This document shows, piece after piece, positions 22,469-35,290 of a stretch of DNA of 64,000 nt. Made by a program: the position numbers and the translations under genes. The stretch is from Palaemon carinicauda (Eukaryota; Arthropoda; Malacostraca; Decapoda; Palaemonidae): assembly GCF_036898095.1 (NCBI RefSeq), contig NC_090751.1, forward strand, positions 76,725,270 to 76,789,269, given 5' to 3'. The notes beneath the pieces are model-generated. The model saw nothing but the letters and a program-made list of their open reading frames with translations, did no database searches and was not told the origin of the DNA. Numbering within the stretch: position 1 is the stretch's first letter; each line of letters starts with the position of its first letter.

Positions 22469-24383
22469 CTAGTGGATGATGGAGTCCTTCGAGTCGCGGC
22501 GCCATTTATCCAGCGCGGCCAGAACTTCCTCTGGTGGAAACAGAGAAGTTGCAACCCTAATAGGAGTGTTCCTGAGTGCCAGGGCCTCTCCTGAACCAAT
22601 CTGTCTCGCCAAATGAGCGGCTACTGCTTCGCATTTTTTAAGGATCAGATTGGCATACTGGGTAGCAAGCTGGTCCAAGAGAAAAGCAGCAGTTTTCCCA
22701 CCAAACAAAGCTAGGTTCCTGTACTGCTCCATGTGTTCGGGGTTAGCAAGCTTGTTGTCCCGCTCAAACACTGTGGCCATACCACATCAGTGGTCGAGCC
22801 ACGAAGCAGCCTTGAGAGCAGCTACAGAGATGGACTCCATAGTTGAAATCTCAGAGGCTGAGAAGGCCACTCACTGGGATTTCAAGCTCTTGAATGAGGA
22901 ACCCCCAGCAAGTGCTCTGACCAGGGGGTTGAGAGGGAGAGGACAAGACGCAGAAGACTCTATGTAATAGTACCTCTTTGTCGCTGGAGTGGATGAGGGA
23001 GAAGCTTGTTCGAACCTTGGCTCCTAAACGAGTCACCAGGTCCTGCGATCTGGTCACTCACTTGGTCCAATGCTCGAGCAGCCTGTCTCAACCAGGGTAG
23101 TGTGAGGGGCCGTAAACTGCCTTCGGGAGCTACCCATAAGATCTCCAAGGCTGTATACTTATCTTAGACACTACCGCAGGAGGAGCCCTGAGGCCATTAA
23201 TCTCACGCATGAGGTTAATGACCTCTAGGAACGGCAACTCCACCTCGTGATTTTCCGTCTCCACGGCTGGTGAAGGCCGTGGAAGTGGCTGATCCCTCGG
23301 TCCCGCTACATCCGTAGGTATAGGGGAAGCGACAAGCTGCACGGGTGATGACATCCCCCATGAATACCCTCGCTCTGGTCCTAGGACCAAACTAGGCGTG
23401 TATTCAGGAGTTAAGGAATGACCCTGGCAGGGTTCATCCCCGACGGAATGCATCGAGGTTCCCACTGCGACCGAGTGTGTGACTGGTCGCTAAGAGCACC
23501 ACGAAGCTCTGGAAGGAAGTCGAGCGCGAGCGGGGTCGCTGGGAACTGCAGTCGCGGGAGTGGCGCGTGCGGCCTCACCTGTTACATGGCCAGAAAGCAG
23601 GGGGGTTGGCTGCATCTCGCGTAGCTGGTATGCGCGAGAGCTAGCCTGATCGTGCACGACCGGCTCCCATGTCGTGGGCTGAGCTGCGAGGTGGCTCCAT
23701 GCTGGGCCCGAGTCGTGCGGGTCGAGTGCATGGCTGTCCGGGCCTGATCCCTCCTCACGCGACACAAGAGTCGCTGAATCGGTCCGCGTGGCTATCCCCG
23801 TGGAGGTAGTCGATTCTTCACGAGAGACCACAGCTCAGATTTCTCGTGCCAAAGCCAGGACTCTCCTTTTCCCTGCTCAAGAGCTGTTCAATTAGAGTCT
23901 GAGCAGTATATTGGGGGCCCGAAGACCCCGTCACCATGCTCTGGGAGACGATACCTACGCCCTCGAGCGTGGTTGTCGTGCATGAAGGCCTTGCGTGAGA
24001 TTCGCCGTGAACAGTCCCACTAGTGCGGGGAACACAGGAATTTCGCACATCGCCCTCATTCTCCGGAGGAGAATAGGTATCTCAGGGTGCCCTGTCCCTT
24101 CAACTGCGACTGGCCTTCATGGCCCTCTTCGCTTTCCTCTTCTTCCCCTTCCTCTTTCCCCTGGGGGAGAAGAGTCAGAGTCACAGTCAGAAGATGAAGA
24201 TGAAGATGAAGAGGAGGAGAGAGGAGGAGGAACTAGAAGAGAAATACTGCCCACGCTTCCTCTTCTTGTGCCCCCTCTGAGGTACTGGAACGTTGGTCGA
24301 GGCAACAGCAGACGACACTGGACGAGGATGAAAAACCTGATCCATGTCCGTAGGAAGAGCCGTGGTCGATGAACATGGTGAAC
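22469..24383 (-). pseudogene. DIRS-2 gag, main exon (broken)
   Basis: From an inferred acceptor (gtttttcag, exon start 24383) one frame reads TDMDQVFHPRPVSSAVASTN and RGHKKRKRGQYFSSSSS, a Ser-rich region with a basic motif. Further on come a frameshift and other broken frames. The best preserved part is 22469-22780: MATVFERDNKLANPEHMEQY, LFGGKTAAFLLDQLA and IRVATSLFPPEEVLAALDKW, a helical core similar in style to other DIRS gags. Stops and frame changes throughout 22800-24100. Confidence 0.7.
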
Positions 24384-24475
24384 CTGAAAAACATATTGTA
24401 TCAGCAGGAGTTTGGCAGATTTTAATTTTAACTGTTTATCAGAAGGAGATTTGACATATTTTAATTCTAACTGAC

Positions 24476-24701
24476 CTGCGGGCGAAGCTGTAAAGGGTTT
24501 GCCATTAGTCGTTAAAGAAATCTCAGTGATCAAAACCTTACTCTCCCTTGTTTTAACAGGGAGTCCTGCAATTATTTTACCCTTGGAAAAAGTTTGCATT
24601 TTGCCAGGAACAAATGCTTTATCAGGTATATAGTCAACAACAACAGGGGCATCAGTGAACATGGGAGTCGATAAAGTTACAACCCAGGGTTGCCAGGTTT
24701 C
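24476..24701 (-). CDS. DIRS-2 putative gag exon of unknown origin
   Basis: 226 bp between an acceptor (ctcacttag) and a strong donor (GCAG|GTCAGT). Open for 75 codons plus one base. Spliced over a 92 bp intron (24384-24475) it stays in frame with the gag segment GSPCSSTTALPTDMDQ. The peptide (MFTDAPVVVDYIPDK, FVPGKMQTFSKGKIIAGL, VLITEISLTTNGKPF) has no Cys/His motif and does not resemble other DIRS parts that I recognise. It could be an element-specific gag segment or a captured sequence. Splicing is inferred from consensus and phase only. Confidence 0.45.
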
Positions 24702-25028
24702 CTAAGTGAGAAAAGGCCAACTTTGATTAACTGCAGCTTTAAGAAGTTAAAAAAAGGCCAAAGGTACAGCCTTTAAGGCCAACCATTTATGATATTGCTA
24801 AAGGCTAACCAATTTCAAATAAAAAAAAGGCCAAATTTGATGTCTTTAGCTGAAAAATGCCAACCTGGCAATCTGTTACAAACTCAATTACATTCATGTG
24901 TTCATCAACAATTGTATCATTCAAATGACATTGTTGAAGCTCATCCACCATATTTAAACGGCGTTTTAACAAATTTAAATCAAGCTTACCTGAAAATCTG
25001 ATAGACGACCAAAATTCCCCCTTCTTAC

Positions 25029-25315
25029 CAGGTAACGTGTCGTCATCGGTATCAGATGGTCCAACAATCGGTCAGGTGTCTCTCGGGATCGCTGAAATAG
25101 CGGGAGCGCTAAGGTCAAGGCAAAACCCGAGAAAACCCCCGACAGGCTGTGAATCCAGGCTTCCCAAATTGGCGGCCAGGATTCACATTACGGCAAGGAG
25201 AACCGCGAGAGCAAGGTTTTCCTCTGCTTGTCAAGCAGAGCGTGTGCGGGTCTACAGAAGGTGACGAAAGCCACCCACTGCAACGCATGCCATAGCCTGC
25301 ACAACATCGCATCTT
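25029..25315 (-). CDS. DIRS-2 gag exon with Cys-rich zinc-finger-like domain
   Basis: From ATG near 25312 the frame reads MRCCAGYGMRCSGWLSSP, then DPHTLCLTSRGKPCSRGSPC, then a decayed tail (C..N..P). The pattern of Cys, DPHTLC, RG.PC and SPC matches the N-terminal metal-binding domain of DIRS gag proteins. The exon ends at a donor (CCTG|GTAAGAAG, 25028). Some expected Cys codons have changed and the frame stops further on, so the copy is probably decayed. It lies 280 bp inside the 5' terminal repeat. Confidence 0.5.
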
Positions 25316-25415
25316 AAAGAGTAACTTTCTCCTTCATAACAATAACCAATTACTAGTGCACAAGCACAAGAGAAGGCAAAGGGCTGCAATGTAGAGAGCA
25401 GAGATTTGCACAACC

Positions 25416-25597
25416 ATCCACATTGAGTCAAAGCGAGTGAATGAGGAAAGCGGGCTAGGGAGGGGGGTGCAGAGCTAAGCCAGCCAACCAGTCAGCAAAA
25501 CTGCCTGGTTCTCTTTCACTTCGGCTGTTTCAGCTGAGCTGAAGCGAATTCCTATATTAAATGATTACAAGGTTTTGTATATCACGTCGGAACAAAT
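25416..25597 (-). repeat. DIRS-2 right inverted terminal repeat
   Basis: Pairs with 18536-18746 (see there). Being the 5' side of the minus-strand element it should contain the promoter. No single TATA-like box stands out. Confidence 0.88.
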
Positions 25598-25724
25598 ATC
25601 TTTTCGTACAAATATGTTGTTGAAAATTTTAACAAAATTTCCATCATTTTCCCACTCACTGATGAGTATTGACTTTTAATAGAGAGCCAAAAAATAAGAT
25701 CTTAATAAGGATGACTGGAATTTA

Positions 25725-26368
25725 GTATGATACATCATGTGTGAGAATCTTGGCAAGGATGTACCTGCCATTCTTACCTCGAGCCTTAAACAAATATCTA
25801 TTGCTTAAGGTGTTAAAAGTGGGGCATTCATTGAACAAATGCCTCAATATCAGGGGTACCAAACAGTTTTCACAATATCGCGGGTGTTGAGTCAGTCATC
25901 AGAAACTCGTGTGGCAACCGAGTATGATCAATTTGAAGACGACAAAGAGTAGTCTCCCACTTTTGAGGAATAATGTTATAACTCCAAGGAGATTTAATAT
26001 TCATTAATTCCTTTTTCTTATTTACATCTAAACTATTCCGATGTTGTTGCAAATTACTATAAAAAAAAATTTAGTGCTAGGTAAAAAATTATTAAAGAGG
26101 ATTGGATACTTTCCTGGTAGCAACTCAGCTGCAGCATTCTTTGCTAGTAAATCTGCCTTCTCACTCCCAGAAACACCTATGTTTGCCAGAACACAGCAAA
26201 ATCAAACCGTTATACCTTTCAGCCCAGTAATGAAGAGCCACTCTAAAATCTTTAAAGCTAAAGGGATACTGGAATTAAAAACTTCAAAAGCTTGTAGGAA
26301 AATTCTAGCATCACTAAAAAATGGTAAAATTGCAGTCCTCTTTTAGTGTCATTTTTTCAATAGCTTTT
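25725..26368 (-). mobile_element. LINE B copy 2, 3' part
   Basis: Aligns by eye with 7860-8510 of copy 1 (shared cttggcaagga, ttcttacctcgagcc, aaatgcctca, gcagcattctt and atgttgt blocks). It stops at the point where the second piece (37865-38678) resumes, so both are one copy split by 11.5 kb of inserted DNA. Only RNase H and tail sequence is present here, with stops. Confidence 0.8.
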
Positions 26369-26374
26369 GCTCAG

Positions 26375-26540
26375 AGAGTTTATGACGCAACTGAAAAGGA
26401 ATACAATTTAACCATAAAAGAAACACTTTCTGGTACAACAAAAGAACATAAGTGACGGACTACCTTTTATTCTGCACTCTTTGGTGTAGATGCAGCAGTT
26501 CCTCCTTTACTTAAACGAAATGGCTCTGTCACTCACTGTC
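26375..26540 (+). mobile_element. LINE A copy 2, upstream piece (plus strand)
   Basis: Reverse-complementary to 48780-48990 of LINE A copy 3. The plus strand reads RVYDATEKEYNLTIKETLSG, a stop region, then FGVDAAVPPLLKRNGSVTHC, the linker between endonuclease and RT. It breaks off at ctcactgtc (26540), and the family's 3' end is found in the same orientation at 37177-37855. The middle RT segment is missing. Confidence 0.75.
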
Positions 26541-26542
26541 AT

Positions 26543-26730
26543 TATAATTATTATCATTATTATAAGCAAAGCTACCACCCTAGTTGAAAAAGCAGGGTGC
26601 AATAAGCAGAAGGGCTCCAAGAGGGAAAATAGCCTAGTGAGGAAAGAAAACAAGGAAATAAACTACAAGAGAAGTAATGAACAATCCAAATAAAATATTT
26701 GGAAAACTGTAACAACATTACATTAGATCT
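26543..26730 (-). repeat. Interspersed repeat X / LINE A-type 3' tail
   Basis: Starts with an AT-rich (ATT)n stretch, then aagctaccaccctagttgaa, agggctccaagagggaaaat and agtgaggaaag, the tail shared by LINE A and repeat X. It is cut on the right by DIRS-4. Confidence 0.75.
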
Positions 26731-27020
26731 TTTTTTGGGCTCGAGCCATGTCATCCTGATGGAAGTTCCCTCCAGTAATTTTTTTACTGTATAATATTTC
26801 TGCGATTGATATTATAAGAGAATTACCGTCAGGTATCACGGGGTTCTAACCCCCATAACGACTATCCGAAGATATCGTGTATAATCAGGGATGTATCCTA
26901 AGATAACCATAGGTATCTGCACCCCGAATAGACCTTTCCCAGTCTAATCCTCTAAGGGGAAGGATAAGTGAGGAGCCGTTACATATCCTATCACCTTTCA
27001 GTACTCCCATTCGACCCTGC
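26731..27020 (+). repeat. DIRS-4 left inverted terminal repeat
   Basis: Reverse-complementary to 36848-37166 with few differences (for example gcgattgatattata against tataatatcgatcgc). The high arm identity suggests a relatively recent insertion compared with DIRS-3. Confidence 0.9.
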
Positions 27021-30000
27021 TGCTCCATATCTTCTCCTCAGCTTGTTTGCTTCTGTGTGATATTTTTGTGTGCGCTCTTTTCACCTTTTTATCGAAGATT
27101 TTCTTCGTATGTCGGCTTCCTCTTCTTCATCAAAGTTGAGTACCTACCTCTCTTTGCCTTTGTTTTAGCTGCTTTTGCTTTGGTTCCCTTCGAGGAGTTA
27201 TATTTTAGCTTTTGTGTGAGAGGAAGCCCAAGCGCTTCGAGTCCAGCTAGCCATGGCGTCGGGTTTCGTACCTGATTGCTTCTTTTTCATGTTTACTTGT
27301 TTATTTGGTAAGTTTCACGTTAGCTAGTAGTTTTTTAGCATTACGATGCTTTGGGCTCTATTCTAAGTTAGCATTTACATTGCATTTTTATTATTTATGT
27401 CTTTTTGAGTTCGTATCAGTTTCAGCTAGCCTAGCCTAGAGACGGTAAGTTGTTAGTTGGACACGGACTCCCCATTTTCGTTTTTGGTCTTTAGTTCCGG
27501 TTTCGTCAACAGTGGTCTCTTCCCTCGGGAAGGTTTTTACTCAGTCATACTAGTCTGAGATTTTTGTCCCACTTGTTGGGGTTTCTCAGTACTCTGACCG
27601 TTTAGGCTCTTGGCCATCGTGCTACAAGCATCTGAATTCTCTCAGGGCTAGGAAGGCGCAAATTTTTGGAGTTCCCTTTGTGAAGGGTGAGCTCACTTAT
27701 CTTGTTTAGTCGGTTCGCTGACTGTCTTACTGCCTTGTCTTTTAGCCTCTGGGATTTTTCTTTTGACTTGTCGTATCCAGGTCTAACCTATCCTTCGACG
27801 CCGTGTTCGTTGGTCCATTATGCTACATTCATTCATATGGTCTCATGTTGGCTTACGGTAGTTCTATCGTGTTCCCCTTTGTGGAGGGTGAGTTTTTTTC
27901 CTGCTGGTGATCTGACAGTTGTGTGGTGCTGTATCCTAGCCTATGAGAATTTTAGATAGAGAAGTAAAATTTTTACTTTATGTCTTTACACTTCTCCATG
28001 GTGAGTCTTCCCGTTACTGATATTGAACTTAATTTTATTCATAATGATGTGTTTTTGCTATTGTTGTGGTGAGGCCTAATCCCTTCAGGGTTCTGGTCTT
28101 ATAGACCCATCAGCATACCCCTTTATGTAAGAGCGAGTTGTCAGACTGACGGCATTCCTTTTCTTGGGCATACGATAGTGATACATCGCTATTTAAGGCA
28201 GTGAAGCCTGTACTGCCACAACCTTTGCTTACGGCATAATTTTTCTGTGGGAACTATTGTCGTCTGACTTTGCTGCCATTCTTACCAACACTGCCGTTAC
28301 TGACGGAAGATGAAGCCTCGTATAGGGGATTGTTCTTATGCCTCTGCTTTAGGAAGAGCCTTGGGAGATGGCAAGGCTGTTACCCAAGTGTGCCGTTACT
28401 AATGGCAATTTTGTACCATGATGGCAAATGTTTTCTTCATCGGCGAATCTGTTGGGCCGCCATGCTACATACGTTCTCAATATCCCATGGTTGGACTGAG
28501 CAGTTTTTTGGAGTTCCCCTTTGCGAAGGGTGATTTCTCCTTGTCCATGTTCCGACTTACTTGTTCTGCCGTTCCTTCATAGCCTTTGGTATTTCTCGAT
28601 TTACCAGTGGCATCGACTTATTAGGCTTAGCCATTCTGTATTTGCTAGTGATCTCTCGTGCTAGGACTGTGCAGTCTTTTGGAACTCTCCTTTGCGAAGG
28701 GTAATGTCATGTCGGTGCGCCGACTTGCATGAACGGCTGCTATCTCTTAGCCTCTGAGATTTCTCGATCGGACGCTGGAGACGGCGTGGCGTTTATTTCG
28801 TTGCATGGGCATAGTTTCTCCATGTCGTCACCTGTCTCTTTTTATTCTAGTCTTTCTGGGAGGGACATTGCATGGAATTTATTATTATGTGACCTTCCAT
28901 GGCCGTCGGTAGGCTTCTCCCTGAGGGGTGAGCTATCAGACCGACAACAGTACCGGTGTCTGCGGCTTTGCTGCCACCTTTTGGCACACTGTCCTATTGT
29001 ACCTGTACGGGCGATGCGTCGTTGCTTGCGGTAGTGCCTCCACTGGCGGTGCTGCCTTCAGATAAGGCATGGTTTTTTTCTACAGGAACCAATGCCGTTT
29101 GTCTCTGCCGTTCTAGGCTCCTTTGCCCCTAACGGTGTTGCCATTATTGGTGGCGGGGCTAGTACTGGTCTGTAGGAGGGGTTGACTGTGCCAGCGCTTT
29201 AAGTCACATAGGAGGATGGCGGCGATGATTTTACCCCCTAGCGATTCCGGTGCTTCCAGCAACGCTAGTATATTTGGCGTACCTGTTTATGACAACGCCT
29301 TAATAACGGTTATGTCACCACCTTTCGACACCCAAATATAGAATTTTTCCTACTCAAAATTTGTTTTTTAGTACCCGTTTTGGCGATATGTTGCTTCTTA
29401 CGGCTATGCTGCCACTGGTGACGGTGACACTGCCTATCTCTAGGGCAAGGTGTTTTCTGCGGAATCCCTTGACCGTTACCTCCGCCGCCCTTGACCACTA
29501 TTGCCACTGCCGGCATTATCTTTTCTGGTGGCAGGGTTAGTACTAGCCTATGGGTAAGGATATTGGTACCAGGGCCTTTGGGCACATAAGATGTTGGCGG
29601 CAATGCCGTTAAGTACCGGCAACGCCGGTACCTTTAGGGCACAGAACTTTCAGCTCCTTTTTTATCTGAGACCGTCTTACTTAACTAAGATGAGTTTTTT
29701 TATTTTCTTTAGGGAATTTTACTACAGGTTAACATAAAAGCCTTACTGTAACGTTTAATTTTTTTTTTTTATGTAGGTCGGGCCTGGGAACTCCTTCTAC
29801 AAAAGGGTTTTAGGCTCCTGCTTTGAATAACCACTACAAATGGTTATTGGTTTTCTACCAATTTGTCCATTTCTCTTTGAGGGTGTGGATTTAATAGATG
29901 GTTAGTGACTCTATGGGCTAGTTATCCCTCTTGGGTTTGTTTTTTTTCCTTTGAGGTTATAACCTTACTTTTATAACCTATGGGTGGCTTTAGACTCTTG

Positions 30001-30359
30001 CTCTTTAATCAATGCGTCGATTGCTTAATGATTAAGCTTACCTGTACCGTTATCCTCTAATTCGCCATTTCTCTGTGGAGATATTGAGGCAACAGTTCTT
30101 TCCATGAGCGTTTCGACAACCCTTTTTTCCCCTTTTTGGACATAAAGCAACGGTCCTTTAGGGGGGGTTAATTTTTCCAATCTCACGTTCCTTATAGGGG
30201 AATGGACATTTCGTAATGTACCTCCAAATGGCCTTTACACACAATTTGGGGATTACTATTCCCTCAAATGTTTACATGGAGCATTAATGACCCATTTCTT
30301 TTGGCTTTTTGTGTCTGCTGGAGGCTGTAGTACTCATTTGAACCCTTTTCTTCTTACAG
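27021..30359 (+). other. DIRS-4 leader with tandem repeats, no intact gene
   Basis: A possible first exon reads ATGGCGTCGGGTTTCG at 27253, ending at donor TTG|GTAAGT (27308-27314). The remainder is a T-rich, repeat-filled leader. Repeats around 27650-28740 share ggagttccctttg.gaagggtga (four copies near 27670, 27875, 28510 and 28685). A pair of about 300 bp (28990-29290 and 29380-29640) shares gtggcgggg/ggcagggttagtact and gcacataagatg. A pyrimidine tract and AG at 30350-30359 end the region. Confidence 0.55.
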
Positions 30360-30595
30360 GCGGTGCCTATATTGAGAAACACTATTGATGCCAGTTGTGT
30401 GTCAGAACTGTGAGACATCCCTATGGTATTGATATTTGCTGCACACATACGAAGGGTTGGAGGATGAAAGGCCCAGTATTGTACTGGGACCATCAGGATT
30501 GCAGTCTTTGTAAGGATTTACTTTACTCCAGATGGGTCTTGGAGGATACCTCCGGTGATGTCTGCATGTTCTTCCCATGGTACCTTCGCACCTGG
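30360..30595 (+). pseudogene. DIRS-4 gag zinc-finger-like exon
   Basis: Bounded by acceptor ttcttcttacag and donor CCTGG|GTAAGAGG. The frame from about 30398 gives CVRTVRHPYGIDICCTHTKG and then YWDHQDCSLCKDLL, the same layout as the DIRS-1 exon (DPVGHDLCRSH and WFPDLCSLCYEL). An upstream stop in this frame indicates decay. The conserved position and splice borders in two families support this being the standard N-terminal domain of these gags. Confidence 0.55.
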
Positions 30596-30599
30596 GTAA

Positions 30600-31760
30600 G
30601 AGGATGAGGTAATCTAATCTCATCAAGGATTCAGTGGTGTCGACCAATTCTGACTCCACTATGACATCAGTCTCCCAATATACGGTTACGTTTGCTTCTT
30701 CCGTGACAGGGGATGTTCCTGTCCGTTTATCCTCCCAACATCTTCTGCTAAGCTCATGGAGCCCCCAGTTCCCGAGTACCTTATGTACTACAATACATCT
30801 GGTACTTATGGCTGACAGGAAATCCTTCATGGAGGGGATTTAGTAATACCAGGTGATGGTCTTCAAGGCCTTATGTGAAGAGATCCAGGCCTTGGAGAAG
30901 ACAGAGGAGTTGCCTAGATATAAGGATTGGCACTCCTAGCTACTTTATTGCAATCTTTCTTGATGGCTCAGTTGCTAGAGTCCTCGCAGGTAAGGTTTTC
31001 GGCTGAACAGGCAGGAGTTCGAATCTCTGCTCAGCCAGAGGCTATTACCATAAAATGAATTCCAGTGGATATATATTCCCAAGATAGAATTCGGTATTAA
31101 CGCAGCAATGATAACGGGAGTGAGTATTAATTTACAGATTGTCGCCTTTGGTAAGACCTTGGCCTCCTTTGTGGCCCTGGCCAAAGTGGTTTTCCACTTT
31201 GTTTCAAAGAGCTACGTCAATGGAGTTAGCCTTTTGTGCGGGTAAGCCTCTCCTGGCTTTGGAAGAGTGCACACCAGTCTCACCTTTCTTACCACACGAT
31301 TCCGTCCACTAGACCAATGTCCAGTTTACCTTTGCTGTGAGTAAACCGCATACGGATGCGGCCAGCCACCAAATTTTGGAGATTCTGCCCAGTATTCCTG
31401 AACACCTTCTTAAGTATGAGTCGTAGACCAGATAATGGTGCCTTCGTCTTCCTTGTTGGCGAAAACTCATATTGACACATTCATGCTTCTTTCAGGTCTG
31501 TCGAGCCTGTCGTGAGTATGAACTTGCCACAGCTACCATCCGCCATGAGCTGAAACGTTTATCACCTCTAGCATCTGGGGAAAAGACCTGTTTTCTTAGA
31601 GGAAAGTTACGGATAAGACTGTTGCAGAGATTAGAGCCTTTTTCCTGAAGTGGGGGATCTCATTGAAGAAGTTCACCCCTGGAAAGGCCACAACCAAGAG
31701 GTCTCACAAATTGACTTATCGTGGTAAGTCGTCTGTTCTTTCTCATGCCGCTATCCCTTG
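30600..31760 (+). pseudogene. DIRS-4 gag main part
   Basis: After an AG acceptor near 30634 a Ser/Thr-rich open stretch reads SVTGDVPVRLSSQHLLLSSW (30700-30760). Homology to DIRS-1 gag becomes clear at 31520-31700: ATIRHELKRL, IWGKDLF and KWGISLKKFTPGK, matching ATIRHEPNRL, CWGKTLF and RWGLSAKKRF. Many stops and frame changes; a SINE-like insert lies at 30962-31125. Confidence 0.65.
30962..31125 (+). repeat. tRNA-derived SINE, candidate
   Basis: A polymerase III A-box-like TGGCTCAGTTGC (30964-30975) and a B-box-like AGTTCGAATCT (31016-31026) are spaced as in tRNA genes. Between them is a D-loop/anticodon-like region, followed by a non-tRNA body (ggctattaccataaaatgaa). The sequence cannot fold into a complete tRNA by eye and sits inside DIRS-4 gag, so a tRNA-derived SINE is more likely than a tRNA gene. 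No target duplication was established. Confidence 0.5.
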
Positions 31761-32199
31761 AAATGTCTACGCTGTACCCTTATAAGTGGTGTTACAGTCC
31801 CTGGCCCTCCACCCTATGTATGAGTAAGGGTTGTCTTCCGAAGCCGTCTTGACTGAGGCAGGTCCAGAGATTGTGGACCTAGAAACGGCAGTGGTGGTAG
31901 CGGTACATGTCCTTAACACAAAATAATGAAGGCCTCCGGTAGGGGAACTGTTAGCCTTGTTCAAGTATTGTGGGTTCTTCAGTCCTTGGACACAGGAAGT
32001 TATTCCCAACGGTTTTGCTTAGAAGTAGTAACAGTGGCCACCACAGTTCAGGAGATTCTTTCAGGAACATCTCCTTGTCTGGAACAGTATATATAAGATC
32101 TCTTGTAGAGGGGAGTTATCTGCTACATGAGATCTATGAGATTTCAAGATTGTCTATTTTGTGGGCCAAACGGTTTCGAGCTTACCTCAAACTATTCTC

Positions 32200-32641
32200 G
32201 TCTTGTCTGGCCTAAACCGGTTCGTTCAGTGGGACAGGTTCCGGATGTTGGCTATTTCACAGATACGGACCTTTCCACCCTAAGGGACTTTCACTATCCC
32301 TATGGATTTTACTGATCTTTGCATTGTCGGTTAGGTCGACACTTATCCCCTTACCTTAGTTGCAGCCTGTGGCGAAAGGTATACGTAATCTGAGCAATGC
32401 CATTCGGGCTCAGCATAGCTCTGAGGTTTTTTACGAAGATTACCGATGTAGTCGTACAACAACTGAAGTAGACAGGTTTTTAAGTAGAGGCATACCTGGT
32501 TGACTGGCTAGTGAGAGTTTCCTGGCACAGAGTGCTCGGAAGCAGTCAATTGAGTTTTTGGTTCCTCTAGTCCCTTGGACTTCAGACCAACCTTAAGAAA
32601 TCAGAACTGACTCTAGCTCAGGACTTCCCGCGGTTGGAGAG
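32200..32641 (+). pseudogene. DIRS-4 reverse transcriptase, first part
   Basis: The catalytic region reads GIPG*LAS, or in a neighbouring frame AYLVDWLVRVSWH (32488-32525), i.e. YLDDWL with the first Asp changed to Val. It is followed by GLQTNLKKSELTLAQDFP (32580-32630), equivalent to the post-catalytic block of DIRS RT (V..KS.L.P.Q....G). The gene is cut at 32641 by the TA-flanked transposon. Confidence 0.7.
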
Positions 32642-32643
32642 TA

Positions 32644-34470
<1,827 letters not shown>

Positions 34471-34472
34471 TA

Positions 34473-35290
34473 GTTGTGATTTTATGTCTCACTTCCATTC
34501 TATTCCTCCCTCAAGGGGGAGGAAATAGAGACATCAGTTAGAACCCTGTTCTAGTAGGGGATGATCACCAGGCGACGCTCAGTGGAGATTCGAGGATCTC
34601 TACGATTCACAAATTTTGTGCTCAATGTACGGATCAAAGATGCAAACAGTTTTGGGAAAGGAGATCCTCCAACGCTCTTCCTGACAATCAGAAGAACGCC
34701 CGGGTTTTCCTGCAGAAGCAAATTAGACTGTGGTCCAGTGACATAAGTCTTCCACAGACGTTGCTGTTGCGCTTTCTTCCTCTAGTAGCGACACTTTGTA
34801 CGGACGCCTCGTTGGGAGGTTGGGTGGGGTTATGTGCAAAGCTGTTGGTTTGGGAAATTTTACCAATACCACATTAATATTCTGGAGTCCATGGCAGTCT
34901 TCTTGTCCCTCATGAACTTATACCTGAAGGAGAACATTCATATCCACTTAAACCATGTTAATAGAGCTATAGTCTATTGATTCAACAGACAAGAATCGAG
35001 GTCTCCTCATTTGAAACACGTAATGATAACCTTCTTTACGTCGGATCAGACGAAAGGTTGGCACTGGTCAACGTCTCTCCTTCAGTGAGATCAAATCTCT
35101 GGCCTTCAAGTGGATCTGTTTGCAATGAGCTTCAGCAGGATATTTCCCTGCTAAGTAGCACCGAAAGTGGTTCAAGCAGCAGTGGGCATGGACGTTAAAG
35201 TTCGTCAATGTCCCCGGATGGGAGTCGGACGACAATTTGCCTGTTTCCCCTATTTAATCTCCTCGTGAAGGTTTTGGATAGGCGTAAATC
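34473..35290 (+). pseudogene. DIRS-4 RT C-terminus and RNase H
   Basis: Reading resumes after the transposon. LCTDASLGGWVGLC (34790-34830) is the first RNase H block (usual LFTDAS..GWG). Later blocks include YIPEGEHSY-like and INRQESRSPHL-like peptides in shifting frames around 34960-35010 and 35110-35170. Stops are frequent. Confidence 0.65.

Larger units (their letters stand above)
18536..25597 (-). mobile_element. DIRS-2: DIRS retrotransposon, full length but degraded
   Basis: Inverted terminal repeats at 18536-18746 and 25416-25597 share cagctcagctgaaac / gtttcagctgagctg and flank gag, RT/RNase H and tyrosine recombinase on the minus strand. There is no clear target duplication, as expected for recombinase-mediated insertion. 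Total 7.06 kb. The left outer end begins ATGACAATTTGTCC and the right outer end finishes CGGAACAAAT. Both ends are reproduced, joined, in the internal complementary region at 18775-18880. Coding parts have numerous breaks. Confidence 0.9.

Noticed and set aside
30962..31035. A functional tRNA gene
   Set aside because: Acceptor stem and anticodon arm cannot be paired by eye; the sequence continues into a SINE-like body.
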